From Paracoccus denitrificans (lineage in GTDB: Bacteria > Pseudomonadota > Alphaproteobacteria > Rhodobacterales > Rhodobacteraceae): a stretch of 48,262 nucleotides of DNA. The notes beneath the pieces are model-generated. The model ran no database searches, had not been told where the DNA came from, and saw only the letters and a list, made by a program, of their open reading frames with translations. Numbering within the stretch: the first letter of the stretch is position 1; each line of letters begins with the position of its first letter. The stretch covers positions 1 to 48,262 of the forward strand of contig NZ_FNEA01000032.1 in the NCBI RefSeq assembly GCF_900100045.1. Direction: 5' to 3'. The position numbers and the translations under genes were made by a program. Positions 19,561-27,650 of this stretch are shown piece after piece.

Positions 19561-19588
19561 GGGCGCCGCCGCTGGTGGCGCCCGTTTT
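19561..19588 (+). terminator. Intrinsic terminator of ompW
   Basis: GGGCGCCGCC pairs with GGTGGCGCCC (10 bp, one G-U) around a GCT loop, followed by GTTTT. It starts 20 nt after the ompW stop. Confidence 0.8.
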
Positions 19589-19600
19589 CCGCGGCCCCGC

Positions 19601-20065
19601 TCATTGCGGTTCCGCCAGCGAGGTCAGCAGCGCCGCCTGCCGCGCCGTTTCGTCCCGGATGCAGCGGCCATGGGCCAGGTCGCCGCCCGTTTCCCGCGCC
19701 CGCTCGCAAAGGATCTCACGGAAGTCGATCCAGCTGCGTTCGACCCGGCGCAGCGTCTCCTGCGCCTCGCCGCCCTCCAGCGCCGCCTGATAGACGGCGG
19801 TCAGCTTCACCTCCCATGCCTGGTGCGAGGCGTCGAGGCAGTTCGCCATCGGGAAATCCGGGTCGTCGCCGGTGTATTTCTGCCGGACATAATCCAGGCA
19901 GGCATCCATCCCCGCCGTGGCGCAATCGGCGCGCGCGCCCTGCGTTTCGGCCGCGGCCAGGCATTGGTCGATCGCCGCCGGATCGAATCCCGAGGCATCG
20001 CCTGCCAAGGCGGCGGGGGCGGCCATGGTCGCGGCCAGCCAGAAAAGCAGTCCTGCCTTGCGCAT
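19601..20065 (-). CDS. LprI-like (DUF1311) secreted protein, second copy
   Basis: A 154-residue protein with a signal peptide (MRKAGLLFWLAATMAAPAALAG) and the DUF1311/LprI domain: Cys-containing AIDQCLAAAETQGARADC, then the hallmark W-x-x-KLTAVYQAAL and the closing RSWIDFREILCERARE. The family is named after LprI, a mycobacterial lysozyme inhibitor; members are periplasmic or lipid-anchored. GGAGGAGAGG lies directly upstream of the ATG. It follows a paralogous gene at a distance of 17 nt and probably shares its transcript with ivd. Whether it binds lysozyme is not shown by sequence alone. Confidence 0.85.
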   Translation of the reverse strand: MRKAGLLFWLAATMAAPAALAGDASGFDPAAIDQCLAAAETQGARADCATAGMDACLDYVRQKYTGDDPDFPMANCLDASHQAWEVKLTAVYQAALEGGEAQETLRRVERSWIDFREILCERARETGGDLAHGRCIRDETARQAALLTSLAEPQ

Positions 20066-20082
20066 CCTCTCCTCCCCGGTGC

Positions 20083-20622
20083 CTACATGTCCTTGCCGCG
20101 ATACTGGTCCAGCCACAGATATTGCCGCGCGGTCAGGGTCAGCGCACAATGCAGCCCGGCCGGACCGCCGTCGGTGCCGCCGCCCCAGCGGCTGCGTTCG
20201 AACCCGCAGGCGGTATCGCGGAAAGCGATCCAGTTGCGTTGCATGTCGCGCAGCAGCGGCGATTCCTTTTCGGCGGCCGAGCCCAGTTCGGCCATGTTCC
20301 CGTCCGTGGCCTCGGACTGCGCCATGACCTCGCGATAGGTCTCGTTCAGCCTTGCGTCCCACAAGTCCAACTCGTTCCCGAGACAGGCCGACATGCCGAC
20401 CGTCGTCGAGCCGCCCTGGCTGTCCATGCAGGGATCGGCGGCAGCGCCTATGCAGGTCTCGCGCGCATCGACCGGGCCGTCGCCGCGTTCCGTCCCCGAC
20501 AGGCATCGCTCCAGAAGCGCGGCGTCGAAGGCCGGCCCGCCATTCTGTTGCTGCGCCACGGCGGTGCCGGTGCCAAGCACCACCAGCGCACCAAGGACCA
20601 GCACGCGCCGCAAGCCGGCCAT
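20083..20622 (-). CDS. LprI-like (DUF1311) secreted protein, first copy
   Basis: A 179-residue protein with a signal peptide (MAGLRRVLVLGALVVLGTG then AVAQ) and an LprI-type domain: CLGNELDLWDARLNETYREVM and LLRDMQRNWIAFRDTACGFE are the hallmark helices, with several conserved Cys. It is a paralogue of the next gene (19601-20065) with clear divergence. Its ATG overlaps the ivd stop by one base (TGATG), so translation is coupled to a catabolic dehydrogenase, an odd pairing. Periplasmic location is inferred from the signal peptide. Confidence 0.85.
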   Translation of the reverse strand: MAGLRRVLVLGALVVLGTGTAVAQQQNGGPAFDAALLERCLSGTERGDGPVDARETCIGAAADPCMDSQGGSTTVGMSACLGNELDLWDARLNETYREVMAQSEATDGNMAELGSAAEKESPLLRDMQRNWIAFRDTACGFERSRWGGGTDGGPAGLHCALTLTARQYLWLDQYRGKDM

Positions 20623-21782
20623 CAGGCCAGCCCCAGAAGCTCGCGGCCGATCAGCATGCGGCGGATCTCGCTGGTGCCGGCACCGATCTCCATCAGCTTG
20701 GCATCGCGGAACAGCCGGCTGACCACCGAATCGTTGAGGAAACCCGCACCCCCCAGCGCCTGCACCGCCTGATGCGCCTGCACCATGGCCTGCTCGCTGG
20801 CGTAAAGCACCGCGCCCGCCGCGTCTTGCCGGGTAACCTTGCCCGCGTCGCAAGCCTTCGCCACCTCGTAGACATAGGCCCGCGCCGTGTTCAGCGCGAC
20901 ATACATGTCGGCGATCTTGCCCTGCATCAGCTGGAACGACCCGATAGGCTGGCCGAACTGCTTGCGCTCCTTGACATAGGGCATGACCTCGTCGAGGCAG
21001 GCGGCCATGATGCCGGTGCCGATGCCCGACAGCACCAGCCGCTCGTAGTCGAGGCCCGACATCAGCACGCGCACGCCCTTGCCCTCGGCGCCCAGCACGT
21101 TCTCGAAGGGCACCTCGCAATCCTCGAAGATCAGCTCGCCGGTGTTCGAGCCGCGCATGCCCAGCTTGTCGAAATGCGGGCTGGTCGAGAAACCCTTCAT
21201 GCCGCGCTCGACGATGAAGGCGGTGATGCCCTTGCTGCCCGCCTCGGGATCGGTCTTGGCATAGACCACCAGCGTATGGGCGTCCGGCGCGTTGGTGATC
21301 CAGTATTTGTTGCCGTTCAGCACATAGCGGTCGTTGCGCTTTTCGGCGCGCAGCTTCATGCCGACGACGTCGCTGCCCGCACCCTCCTCGGACATGGCCA
21401 GCGCGCCGACATGCTCGCCCGAGCAAAGCTTGGGCAGGTATTTCGCCCGCTGCTCATCGGTGCCGTTCAGCTTGATCTGGTTCACGCAAAGATTCGAATG
21501 CGCGCCATAGGACAGGCTGACCGAGGCCGAGGCGCGGGCGATCTCCTCGGTCGCGACGACATGGGCCAGATAGCCCATGCCGCTGCCGCCAAGTTCTTCG
21601 GACACGGTGATGCCCAGAAGGCCCAGATCGCCCATCTCGCGCCACAGCTCGTTCGGGAATGCGTTCTTGCGATCCACCTCGGCCGCGATGGGCTTCACCC
21701 GCTCCTGCGCCCAGCGGTGCACGGTCTCGCGCAGCGCGTTCACGTCCTCGCCCAGATCGAACTGCATTCCCGCGTTGAACAT
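20622..21782 (-). CDS. ivd: Isovaleryl-CoA dehydrogenase
   Basis: A 386-residue acyl-CoA dehydrogenase. Family signatures are ALAMSEEGAGSDV (FAD contact), KYWITNAPDAHTLVVYAKTDP and the C-terminal QALGGAGFLNDSVVSRLFRDAKLMEIGAGTSEIRRML. The catalytic Glu lies, in the isovaleryl class, near GLDYERLVL, and this motif is present (SGLDYERLVLSG), which favours IVD over short-chain dehydrogenases. It oxidises isovaleryl-CoA to methylcrotonyl-CoA, passing electrons to ETF. GGAGGAG lies before the ATG at 21782; the longer frame to 21809 runs through the operator. A promoter and palindrome lie just upstream. Confidence 0.94.
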   Translation of the reverse strand: MFNAGMQFDLGEDVNALRETVHRWAQERVKPIAAEVDRKNAFPNELWREMGDLGLLGITVSEELGGSGMGYLAHVVATEEIARASASVSLSYGAHSNLCVNQIKLNGTDEQRAKYLPKLCSGEHVGALAMSEEGAGSDVVGMKLRAEKRNDRYVLNGNKYWITNAPDAHTLVVYAKTDPEAGSKGITAFIVERGMKGFSTSPHFDKLGMRGSNTGELIFEDCEVPFENVLGAEGKGVRVLMSGLDYERLVLSGIGTGIMAACLDEVMPYVKERKQFGQPIGSFQLMQGKIADMYVALNTARAYVYEVAKACDAGKVTRQDAAGAVLYASEQAMVQAHQAVQALGGAGFLNDSVVSRLFRDAKLMEIGAGTSEIRRMLIGRELLGLA

Positions 21783-21802
21783 CGGCGATCTCCTCCATTT
21801 AT

Positions 21803-21816
21803 TGAACAAGTGTTCA
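21803..21816 (-). promoter_or_regulatory. Palindromic operator at the ivd start site
   Basis: TGAACAAGTGTTCA has two perfect 6-nt half sites separated by AG. It lies between the predicted -10 of ivd and its ribosome binding site, spanning roughly +3 to +16, the place of a repressor operator. The form suits a TetR-type regulator, but no regulator gene is nearby. Confidence 0.55.
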
Positions 21817-21825
21817 TTTAACTGT

Positions 21826-21855
21826 CTTATGCCGCCGGAGCGTGGCCTGCGTCAA
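21826..21855 (-). promoter_or_regulatory. Likely promoter of ivd
   Basis: On the minus strand TTGACG (21850-21855), an 18-nt spacer and CATAAG (21826-21831) resemble a housekeeping promoter. The start would be near 21819, next to the palindrome. Confidence 0.5.
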
Positions 21856-21965
21856 GCCTTCTGTCGCGGCATCTCCCCTGCCATCGATCCTGCGCCGGGC
21901 TGGGCTTCGTTGACAAGCCCGTGCCCCCGCGCCATCCATGCCGCGCAATGCCGCAAGGATGCCCG

Positions 21966-22520
21966 ATGAGCCCCGCCCCCGATGCCGCCGCGCGGCTGCT
22001 GATTCTGCGCCATGCGCCGCTGGCCCACCCCGGGCTGGCCGGGCGGCGCGACGTGGCGGCGGATTGCAGCGACCTCGCGGCGCTCGGCTGGGCGCGCGAA
22101 ACGCTGCGCGGGGCCGAGAGCCATTGGTCCAGTCCCGCCCTGCGCTGCCGGCAGACCTGCGCGGCGCTGGGGCTGACCCCCGAATGGCACGCCGCCTTGT
22201 GGGAACAGGATTTCGGCGCCTGGGAACAGCCCGGCGCCGCCATCCCCGACCTCGGCCCGCTGCCGCCCGGGGAACTGGCCCGCCAGCGCCCGCCCGGTGG
22301 CGAAAGCTTCCTCGACATGGCCGCGCGGGTGCAGCCGCTCCTGGACCGGGCGCGCGGCACGGTGGCCATCGTTGCCCATGCAGGCACGGTTCGCGCCGCG
22401 CTGGCCCTGGCGGTCGGCCCGGCGGCGCTGTCCTTTTCGGTGGCGCCTCTGTCGCTGACCATCCTGTCGCGCAGCCCCGCCGGCTGGGCTGTCGAGGCCG
22501 TCAACCGGGTCGCGCCATGA
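21966..22520 (+). CDS. Histidine phosphatase, likely alpha-ribazole phosphatase (CobC type)
   Basis: A 184-residue phosphoglycerate-mutase-fold phosphatase. The catalytic RHG-type motif appears as ILRHAPLAHPG, and the second histidine is in VAIVAHAGTVRAAL. The change of RHG to RHA is seen in some CobC-like proteins. It would remove phosphate from alpha-ribazole phosphate or the cobalamin phosphate. Context supports this: its stop overlaps the cbiB start (ATGA). AAGGA seven nt upstream supports ATG 21966, and the longer frame has no match. A general phosphatase role cannot be excluded. Confidence 0.8.
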   Translation: MSPAPDAAARLLILRHAPLAHPGLAGRRDVAADCSDLAALGWARETLRGAESHWSSPALRCRQTCAALGLTPEWHAALWEQDFGAWEQPGAAIPDLGPLPPGELARQRPPGGESFLDMAARVQPLLDRARGTVAIVAHAGTVRAALALAVGPAALSFSVAPLSLTILSRSPAGWAVEAVNRVAP

Positions 22521-23449
22521 CGCAGGACACGCTGGTGATCGCGCTGATCGCCCTGTTGATCGATGCGCTGATCGGCTGGCCCGATGCGCTTTATCGCCGC
22601 ATCTCGCATCCGGTGGTCTGGATCGGCGGGCTCATCTCGACGCTCGACCGGCGCTGGAACCGGGGCGCAAGCCGCATCGCGCGCGGCGCGCTGGCGGTGG
22701 TGGTGACGGTCGGCGCGGCGGTGATCCCGGCGCTGCTGCTGACATGGGCGCTGGCGCCGCTGCCCTTCGGCCCGGTGGTGCTGGGCGTGCTGGCCTGGCC
22801 GCTGGTCGCCGCCCGCTCGCTTCACGATCACGTCGCCGCCGTCGCGCAGCCCCTGGCCTCGGGCGACATCCCGGCGGCAAGGGCGGCCGTGGCGATGATC
22901 GTGGGCCGCGACCTGGACGACGGCCGGCCCGAGCCCATCGCCCGCGCCGCGCTGGAAAGCCTGGCCGAGAACACGTCCGACGGCGTGGTCGCGCCGCTGT
23001 TCTGGGCGGCAGTGGCCGGGTTGCCGGGGATCGCCGCCTACAAGGCGATCAACACGCTCGATTCGATGATCGGCCATATGAGCCCGCGCCATGCACTGTT
23101 CGGGCGGGTGGCGGCGCGGCTGGACGATCTGGTGAACCTGCCGGCCTCGCGCCTGACCGGACTGCTGTTCGTGGCCGCAGCGGGATCGCGACGGTCCTGG
23201 CGGGTGATGCGCCGCGACGCAGGCCGCCACCGCTCGCCCAATGCCGGCTGGCCCGAGGGTGCCATGGCCGGCGCGCTGGATGTGCGCCTGTCCGGTCCGC
23301 GCCGCTATCACGGCGTGGAAAGCCCCGAGCCCTGGCTGAACGGGAGCGCCCGCGACCCTCTGGCGCAGGATCTGCTGCACGGGCTGGCGCTTTATCGCCG
23401 GGCAATGGTTCTGCTGGGACTTGGGCTGGCGCTGGGGCTGGCGCTTTAG
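22517..23449 (+). CDS. cbiB: Adenosylcobinamide-phosphate synthase
   Basis: A 310-residue membrane protein of the CbiB/CobD family. Typical motifs are the opening IALLIDALIGWPDALYRRISHPVVWIG, SLAENTSDGVVAPLFWAAVAGLPG with the acidic site, AYKAINTLDSMIGHM, and the late NAGWPEGAMAGAL. It attaches aminopropanol or its phosphate to adenosyl-cobyric acid. The protein has several membrane helices and sits in the inner membrane. It overlaps the phosphatase start-stop by 4 nt and ends in a 4-nt overlap with the stop codon of convergent hemC (TTAG shared). It is called cobD in the Pseudomonas naming. Confidence 0.93.
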   Translation: MTQDTLVIALIALLIDALIGWPDALYRRISHPVVWIGGLISTLDRRWNRGASRIARGALAVVVTVGAAVIPALLLTWALAPLPFGPVVLGVLAWPLVAARSLHDHVAAVAQPLASGDIPAARAAVAMIVGRDLDDGRPEPIARAALESLAENTSDGVVAPLFWAAVAGLPGIAAYKAINTLDSMIGHMSPRHALFGRVAARLDDLVNLPASRLTGLLFVAAAGSRRSWRVMRRDAGRHRSPNAGWPEGAMAGALDVRLSGPRRYHGVESPEPWLNGSARDPLAQDLLHGLALYRRAMVLLGLGLALGLAL

Positions 23450-24387
23450 GACCAGTCGAAGAAGTCGGCAGGCGCCCGGCCGCGCAATTCCTCGGCCAGA
23501 TCGGTGCCCATGGCCGCGCCGTCCGCGGCCGGACCGACGCGCTCGGCCGCGATGACCTCGCTGCCGTCGGGGCGCAGGATCTCGCCGCGCAGCCGCAGCC
23601 GGTCGCCCTGCAGTTCCGCCAGCCCGGCGATGGGCGTCTGGCAGGAACCGTCGAGCCGCGCCAGGAAGGCCCGCTCGGCCGTCACCCGCAGCGCGCTGTC
23701 CCGGTCCGAAATCGCGGCCAGTAGCGAGGCGGTGCGCGCATCGTCGGCGCGCCGCTCGACCCCGATGCAGCCTTGCGCCACGGCAGGCAGCATCTCGTCG
23801 GGTTCGACCGCGCCGCGCGCGACATGCAGCATGCCCAGCCGCGTCAGCCCGGCCATGGCCAGGAAGGTCGCTACAGCAACGCCGTCTTCCAGCTTTTTCA
23901 GGCGCGTCTGCACGTTTCCTCGAAACTCCACAAGCTTCAGGTCGGGCCGCCGCGCCGCCAGTTGCGCCCGCCGCCGCAAGCTCGAGGAACCGACGACAGC
24001 CCCTTGGGGAAGCTCGGAAATCGCCGCGAACTGCGCGCTGACAAAGGCGTCGCGCACATCCTCGCGCGGCAGGTAGCAGTCGATCACCAACCCCTCGGGC
24101 TGGATCGTCGGCATGTCCTTCATGGAATGCACGGCGATGTCGATCTCGTGCGCCAGCAGCGCATCCTCGATCTCGCGGGTGAACAGACCCTTGCCGCCGA
24201 TCTCTTTCAGCGGCCGGTCCAGCACGCGGTCGCCGGTGGTCTTGATCACCACGATCCGGAAGGCGTCGGCGGCAAGGCCATGCGCGGCCATCAGCCGGTC
24301 GCGGGTTTCATGCGCCTGCGCCAGCGCCAGGGCCGAGCCTCGGGTGCCGATGCGGATGGGGTTCTGGGGGTCGGGCATCTGGGTCAT
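23446..24387 (-). CDS. hemC: Hydroxymethylbilane synthase (porphobilinogen deaminase)
   Basis: A 313-residue HemC. Motifs: IRIGTRGSALALAQA at the start, KEIGGKGLFTREIEDALL, DIAVHSMKDMPT with the catalytic Asp region, GSSSLRRRAQL and GNVQTRLKKL, and GSCQTPIAG in which Cys holds the dipyrromethane cofactor. It joins four porphobilinogen units into hydroxymethylbilane in the cytoplasm. The ATG at 24387 lies only 7 nt from the predicted -10 (TAAGCC), with no Shine-Dalgarno, so a leaderless mRNA is likely. It is divergent from hemE, sharing the -35 region. Confidence 0.96.
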   Translation of the reverse strand: MTQMPDPQNPIRIGTRGSALALAQAHETRDRLMAAHGLAADAFRIVVIKTTGDRVLDRPLKEIGGKGLFTREIEDALLAHEIDIAVHSMKDMPTIQPEGLVIDCYLPREDVRDAFVSAQFAAISELPQGAVVGSSSLRRRAQLAARRPDLKLVEFRGNVQTRLKKLEDGVAVATFLAMAGLTRLGMLHVARGAVEPDEMLPAVAQGCIGVERRADDARTASLLAAISDRDSALRVTAERAFLARLDGSCQTPIAGLAELQGDRLRLRGEILRPDGSEVIAAERVGPAADGAAMGTDLAEELRGRAPADFFDWS

Positions 24388-24394
24388 GACACAG

Positions 24395-24444
24395 GGCTTA
24401 GCGCCCCCCCTCGGCCTTGACAACGGGGACGCGCGCGCCATGAA
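24395..24444. promoter_or_regulatory. Back-to-back hemC and hemE promoters sharing one -35
   Basis: For hemC (minus strand): TTGTCA (24418-24423), 17 nt, TAAGCC (24395-24400). For hemE (plus strand): TTGACA (24417-24422), 16 nt, CATGAA (24439-24444). The two -35 hexamers lie on opposite strands of the same seven bases, TTGACAA. RNA polymerase could hardly occupy both at once. Confidence 0.5.
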
Positions 24445-24462
24445 AGGGGCGAGAGGTGAATT

Positions 24463-25491
24463 ATGTCCGAAAAAACCATCCTGCGCGCGCTGAAGGGCGA
24501 GCGTTTGCCCGTCCCGCCTGTCTGGATGATGCGCCAGGCCGGCCGCTACCTGCCGGAATACCGCGCCACCCGCGCCCAGGCCGGCGACTTTTTGTCGCTG
24601 TGCTACACGCCGGACCTGGCGGCCGAGGTGACGCTGCAACCGATCCGCCGCTATGGTTTCGACGCGGCGATTCTCTTTGCCGACATCCTGCTGCTGCCGC
24701 AGGCGCTGGGGCTCGACCTGTGGTTCGTGACCGGCGAGGGGCCGCGGCTCTCGACCGTGACCAGCGCCGCAGGGGTCGCGGCCCTGAAACCCGCCGCCGC
24801 GATCCACGACACGCTGTCGCCGGTCTATGAAACCGTCCGCATCCTGGCGCGCGAACTGCCGCGCGAGACCACGCTGATCGGCTTTGCCGGCGCGCCCTGG
24901 ACCGTCGCGACCTACATGGTCGCCGGCCGCGGCACCCCCGACCAGGCCCCCGCCCACGCCTTCAAGGCCGAGGACCGCGCCGCCTTCGCCGCCCTGATCG
25001 ACCGGATCACCGAGGCGACCATCGACTATCTCTCGGCCCAGATCGAGGCCGGGGCCGAGGTGGTGAAGCTGTTCGACAGCTGGGCCGGTTCGCTCAAGGG
25101 CCGGGACTTCGACGATTTCGCGGTCGAGCCCGCGCGCCGGATCATCGCCGCGCTCAAGGCGCGCCATCCCGGCATCCCGGTGATCGCCTTCCCGCGCGAG
25201 GCCGGGCCGCGCTATGCCGGCTTCGCCCGCGCGACGGGGGCCGATTGCGTGGCGCTGGACAATTCGGTCAGCGCCGACTGGGCGGCCGCCGAGGTGCAAA
25301 AGGACGGCTGCGTGCAGGGCAATCTCGACCCGCGCCTGCTGGTCAGCGGCGGCGAGGAGCTCGTCTCCGAAACGCGCCGGATCGTGCAGGCCTTCTCGCG
25401 GGGTCCGCATATCTTCAACCTCGGCCATGGCATCACCCCCGAGGCCGATCCCGAGAACGTCGCGCGGATGCTGGAGGCGATCCGGGGCTGA
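24463..25491 (+). CDS. hemE: Uroporphyrinogen decarboxylase
   Basis: A 342-residue HemE. The signature PPVWMMRQAGRYLPEYR is complete, as are ILFADILLLPQALG with the catalytic Asp, FAGAPWTVATYMVAG, LFDSWAGSL and the closing FNLGHGI. It converts uroporphyrinogen III to coproporphyrinogen III by removing four carboxyl groups. AGAGGTGAATT precedes the ATG, so unlike hemC this gene has a leader. It is separated from the DMT transporter TTG start by only 16 nt. Confidence 0.97.
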   Translation: MSEKTILRALKGERLPVPPVWMMRQAGRYLPEYRATRAQAGDFLSLCYTPDLAAEVTLQPIRRYGFDAAILFADILLLPQALGLDLWFVTGEGPRLSTVTSAAGVAALKPAAAIHDTLSPVYETVRILARELPRETTLIGFAGAPWTVATYMVAGRGTPDQAPAHAFKAEDRAAFAALIDRITEATIDYLSAQIEAGAEVVKLFDSWAGSLKGRDFDDFAVEPARRIIAALKARHPGIPVIAFPREAGPRYAGFARATGADCVALDNSVSADWAAAEVQKDGCVQGNLDPRLLVSGGEELVSETRRIVQAFSRGPHIFNLGHGITPEADPENVARMLEAIRG

Positions 25492-25507
25492 TGGGCGGGG
25501 TCGGGGC

Positions 25508-26386
25508 TTGAGCTGGATCGTCGCCACGCTGATCGCCGCCGCGGCCCAGACCGGGCGCAACGCGGCGCAGCGGCGGCTGACCGCCGAACTGGGCACGATG
25601 GGCGCGACTGCCGTGCGATTTCTCTTCGGCCTGCCCTTCGCCGCGCTGGTCCTGGCGGGCATGGCAGCGCTGGTGCCGGTGCCCCGGCCCGATGCGGCGG
25701 TGCTGGGCTGGGCGGCGCTGGGGGCCGCCTCGCAGATCGCCGCCACCGCGCTGATGCTGGTGACGATGGAAAGCCGCGGCTTCGGCGTCACCACCGCGCT
25801 GATCAAGACCGAGCCGGTGACGCTGGCGCTGATCGGCACGCTGATCCTGGCCGAGCCGCTGGGTCCCGCCCGCATGGCGGCGATTGCCACGGCGACGCTG
25901 GGCGTGGTGCTGATGTCGGGCGCGGACTGGCGGCGCAGCACCTGGCGCACGGCCGGCCTCGGCGTCGCGGCGGGGGCGCTGTTCGGCCTCTCGGCCATCG
26001 GCTTTCGCGGCGCGATCCTGGCCCTGCCCTTCGGCGCCGAGCCGGTGCGGGCCGCGACCGTCCTGGTCCTGGCCCTCGCCATGCAAAGCGCGATCATGCT
26101 GATCTGGCTGGGCACGCTCGACCGCTCGGCACTGGCCGGCATCGCCCGGCACTGGCGCGGCTCGCTGGGTGCCGGCGCCCTGGGCGCGCTGGCCTCGCTG
26201 TTCTGGTTCCTGGGCTTCGCGCTGACGGCGGCGGCCAATGTCCGTACGCTGGCGCTGGTCGAGGTGGTGATGGCGCAACTGGTTTCGGGCCGGGTCTTCC
26301 GCGAAGGCGCCAGCCCGCGCCAGCTTGGCGGGATGGCTCTGATCGTCGCCGGCGTCGCGACGCTGATCGCGGTCAGTGCCCGGTGA
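25508..26386 (+). CDS. DMT/EamA family transporter
   Basis: A 292-residue membrane protein with ten predicted helices in two EamA repeats. The first repeat ends at LGVVLMSGA and the second begins after RTAGLGVAAGALFGLSAIGFRG. Members export amino acids, nucleotides or small metabolites; the substrate is not evident. No ATG fits: the best start is TTG at 25508 (SWIVATLIAAAAQTG), since it lies at the first helix and follows hemE by 16 nt. The C-terminal end overlaps lysE by 14 nt on the opposite strand. Confidence 0.8.
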   Translation: MSWIVATLIAAAAQTGRNAAQRRLTAELGTMGATAVRFLFGLPFAALVLAGMAALVPVPRPDAAVLGWAALGAASQIAATALMLVTMESRGFGVTTALIKTEPVTLALIGTLILAEPLGPARMAAIATATLGVVLMSGADWRRSTWRTAGLGVAAGALFGLSAIGFRGAILALPFGAEPVRAATVLVLALAMQSAIMLIWLGTLDRSALAGIARHWRGSLGAGALGALASLFWFLGFALTAAANVRTLALVEVVMAQLVSGRVFREGASPRQLGGMALIVAGVATLIAVSAR

Positions 26387-26963
26387 CGACCGGCAGCATC
26401 GAGCCGACCAGCAGCACCGCCATCGCCCGGTTGAACAGCATGAGCCGCGCCGGGTCCTGCAAGGCGCCGCGCAACCCCTGCCCCATCGCCGCCCAAAGCG
26501 CGACCGAGGGCAGGTTCACCAGGGTAAAGACCAGCGCCACCACCAGCGTGCCGCCCACCCCGGCCGAATAGGCCGAAAGCGCCCCCAGCGCCATCATCCA
26601 CGCCTTGGGATTCACCCATTGAAAGGCGCAGGCGGCCAGGAAGCTCATCGGCCGCGCCGCCGCCCCTTCGGTTCCGGGCGCCGCAGCATAGGCGATCTTC
26701 CACGCAAGCCACAGGACGTAAGCCATGCTGATCCATTTCAACGCCTCGGCCAGCCGCGGCGCGCCCGCGATCAGCCGGTCCACGCCCAGCCCCAACAGCG
26801 CCACCATGGCGCCAAATCCCAGCGCCACGCCCAGAAGATGCGGAATGCTGCGGCGGATGCCGAAATTCGCACCCGAGGCCATCAGCATCAGGTTGTTGGG
26901 CCCCGGCGTGACCGAGGTGACGAAGGCGAAGGCGACAAGCGCCACGAGTATCTGATGCGACAT
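26373..26963 (-). CDS. LysE/RhtB family amino-acid exporter
   Basis: A 196-residue LysE-type exporter. It has the signature VTPGPNNLMLMASGANFG near the N-terminus, LGVALGFGAMVALLGLGV, FQWVNPKAWMMALGALSAY and six helices. It extrudes an amino acid or analogue across the inner membrane. I chose the ATG at 26963 (MSHQILVALVAF) for family match and a GGGAAAT stretch upstream; the longer frame is unlikely. A divergent Lrp-type gene begins 67 nt away, the classic exporter-regulator layout, so Lrp control by the exported amino acid is a fair inference. Confidence 0.93.
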   Translation of the reverse strand: MSHQILVALVAFAFVTSVTPGPNNLMLMASGANFGIRRSIPHLLGVALGFGAMVALLGLGVDRLIAGAPRLAEALKWISMAYVLWLAWKIAYAAAPGTEGAAARPMSFLAACAFQWVNPKAWMMALGALSAYSAGVGGTLVVALVFTLVNLPSVALWAAMGQGLRGALQDPARLMLFNRAMAVLLVGSMLPVVTGH

Positions 26964-27030
26964 TGCGGATTTCCCGAAAGAAGCCACAATGATACTGCGG
27001 GCCAGGCGCAATTTCCGATCAAGTTTGAAG

Positions 27031-27507
27031 ATGAACAGCATAGATCAACAATCAGAGTTCGAAATTGATACTATCTCCGCGCGAATCTTGCGCATTCTTG
27101 CGCGGAACGGCCGCATTCCGAATCAGCAACTCGCCGCCGAGGTCGGGCTCTCGCCCTCGGCCTGCCTGCGCCGCGTGCAGGACCTCGAACGGCGCGGCGC
27201 CATCCAGGGCTACCGCGCCATCATCGCCCCGTCCGCCCGCGCGGCGGGCTTCACCGCCTATGTCACCGTGGGCCTCGCCCGCCATTCGAGCGAGGCGCAG
27301 CAGGCTTTCGAGCGCGCCTGCCTTGCGGCACCCCAGGTCCGGGAATGCCACAACATCACCGGCTCGGTGGAATACCTGCTGCGCGTCGAGGTGCGCGATC
27401 TGGACGCCTATCGCCGCTTTCATACCGAGGTGCTGGGCGCCTTTCCGCAGATCGCCACCATCACCACCCATGTCGTCATGGGCTCGCCCAAGGACGAACG
27501 GGCCTGA
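27031..27507 (+). CDS. Lrp/AsnC family transcriptional regulator
   Basis: A 158-residue regulator. The N-terminal winged helix-turn-helix (ARILRILARNGRIPNQQLAAEVGLSPSACLRRVQDLERRGAI, split here as ILRILARNGRI and SPSACLRRVQDLERRG) and the RAM ligand-binding domain (AYVTVGLARHS, NITGSVEYLLRVEVRDL) are both complete. It is divergent from lysE and probably controls that exporter. I chose the ATG at 27031 (MNSIDQQSEFEID); an earlier ATG at 26989 would give an uncommon basic extension. A paired GTATTT element follows the gene. Confidence 0.92.
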   Translation: MNSIDQQSEFEIDTISARILRILARNGRIPNQQLAAEVGLSPSACLRRVQDLERRGAIQGYRAIIAPSARAAGFTAYVTVGLARHSSEAQQAFERACLAAPQVRECHNITGSVEYLLRVEVRDLDAYRRFHTEVLGAFPQIATITTHVVMGSPKDERA

Positions 27508-27524
27508 ATGCTGCACCGGGGCAT

Positions 27525-27587
27525 GAGTATTTGGGGAACAGAGAAGCGGCGGGCACCCTGTCGGCCTTCTTCGTTCTCCAAATACTC
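27525..27587. repeat. Inverted pair of GTATTT elements (copies E and F)
   Basis: Copy E (27525-27546, plus strand) and copy F (27566-27587, minus strand) face each other with the GAAG ends inward. GAGTATTTGG pairs exactly with CCAAATACTC, and GAAC..GAAG pairs with CTTC..GTTC apart from a two-base mismatch, so the pair can form a hairpin of about 22 bp around a 19-nt loop. It lies between the lrp end and the helicase promoter. The orientation is opposite to that of the pair at 12238-12363. Confidence 0.8.
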
Positions 27588-27615
27588 AAATCGCGGCGGC
27601 ACCACCGGATCGGCC

Positions 27616-27644
27616 TTTCAGCCTCTCGCGCGGCGGGCTAACAA
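27616..27644 (+). promoter_or_regulatory. Possible helicase promoter, leaderless
   Basis: TTTCAG (27616-27621), a 17-nt spacer and TAACAA (27639-27644) stand 6 nt before the ATG at 27651. If real, transcription would begin at or next to the start codon. Confidence 0.3.
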
Positions 27645-27650
27645 GGGCTC

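Noticed and set aside
23446..26736. 1096-codon frame that includes hemC
   Set aside because: Only the last 313 codons (from the ATG at 24387) are HemC; the rest is antisense to hemE and the DMT gene.
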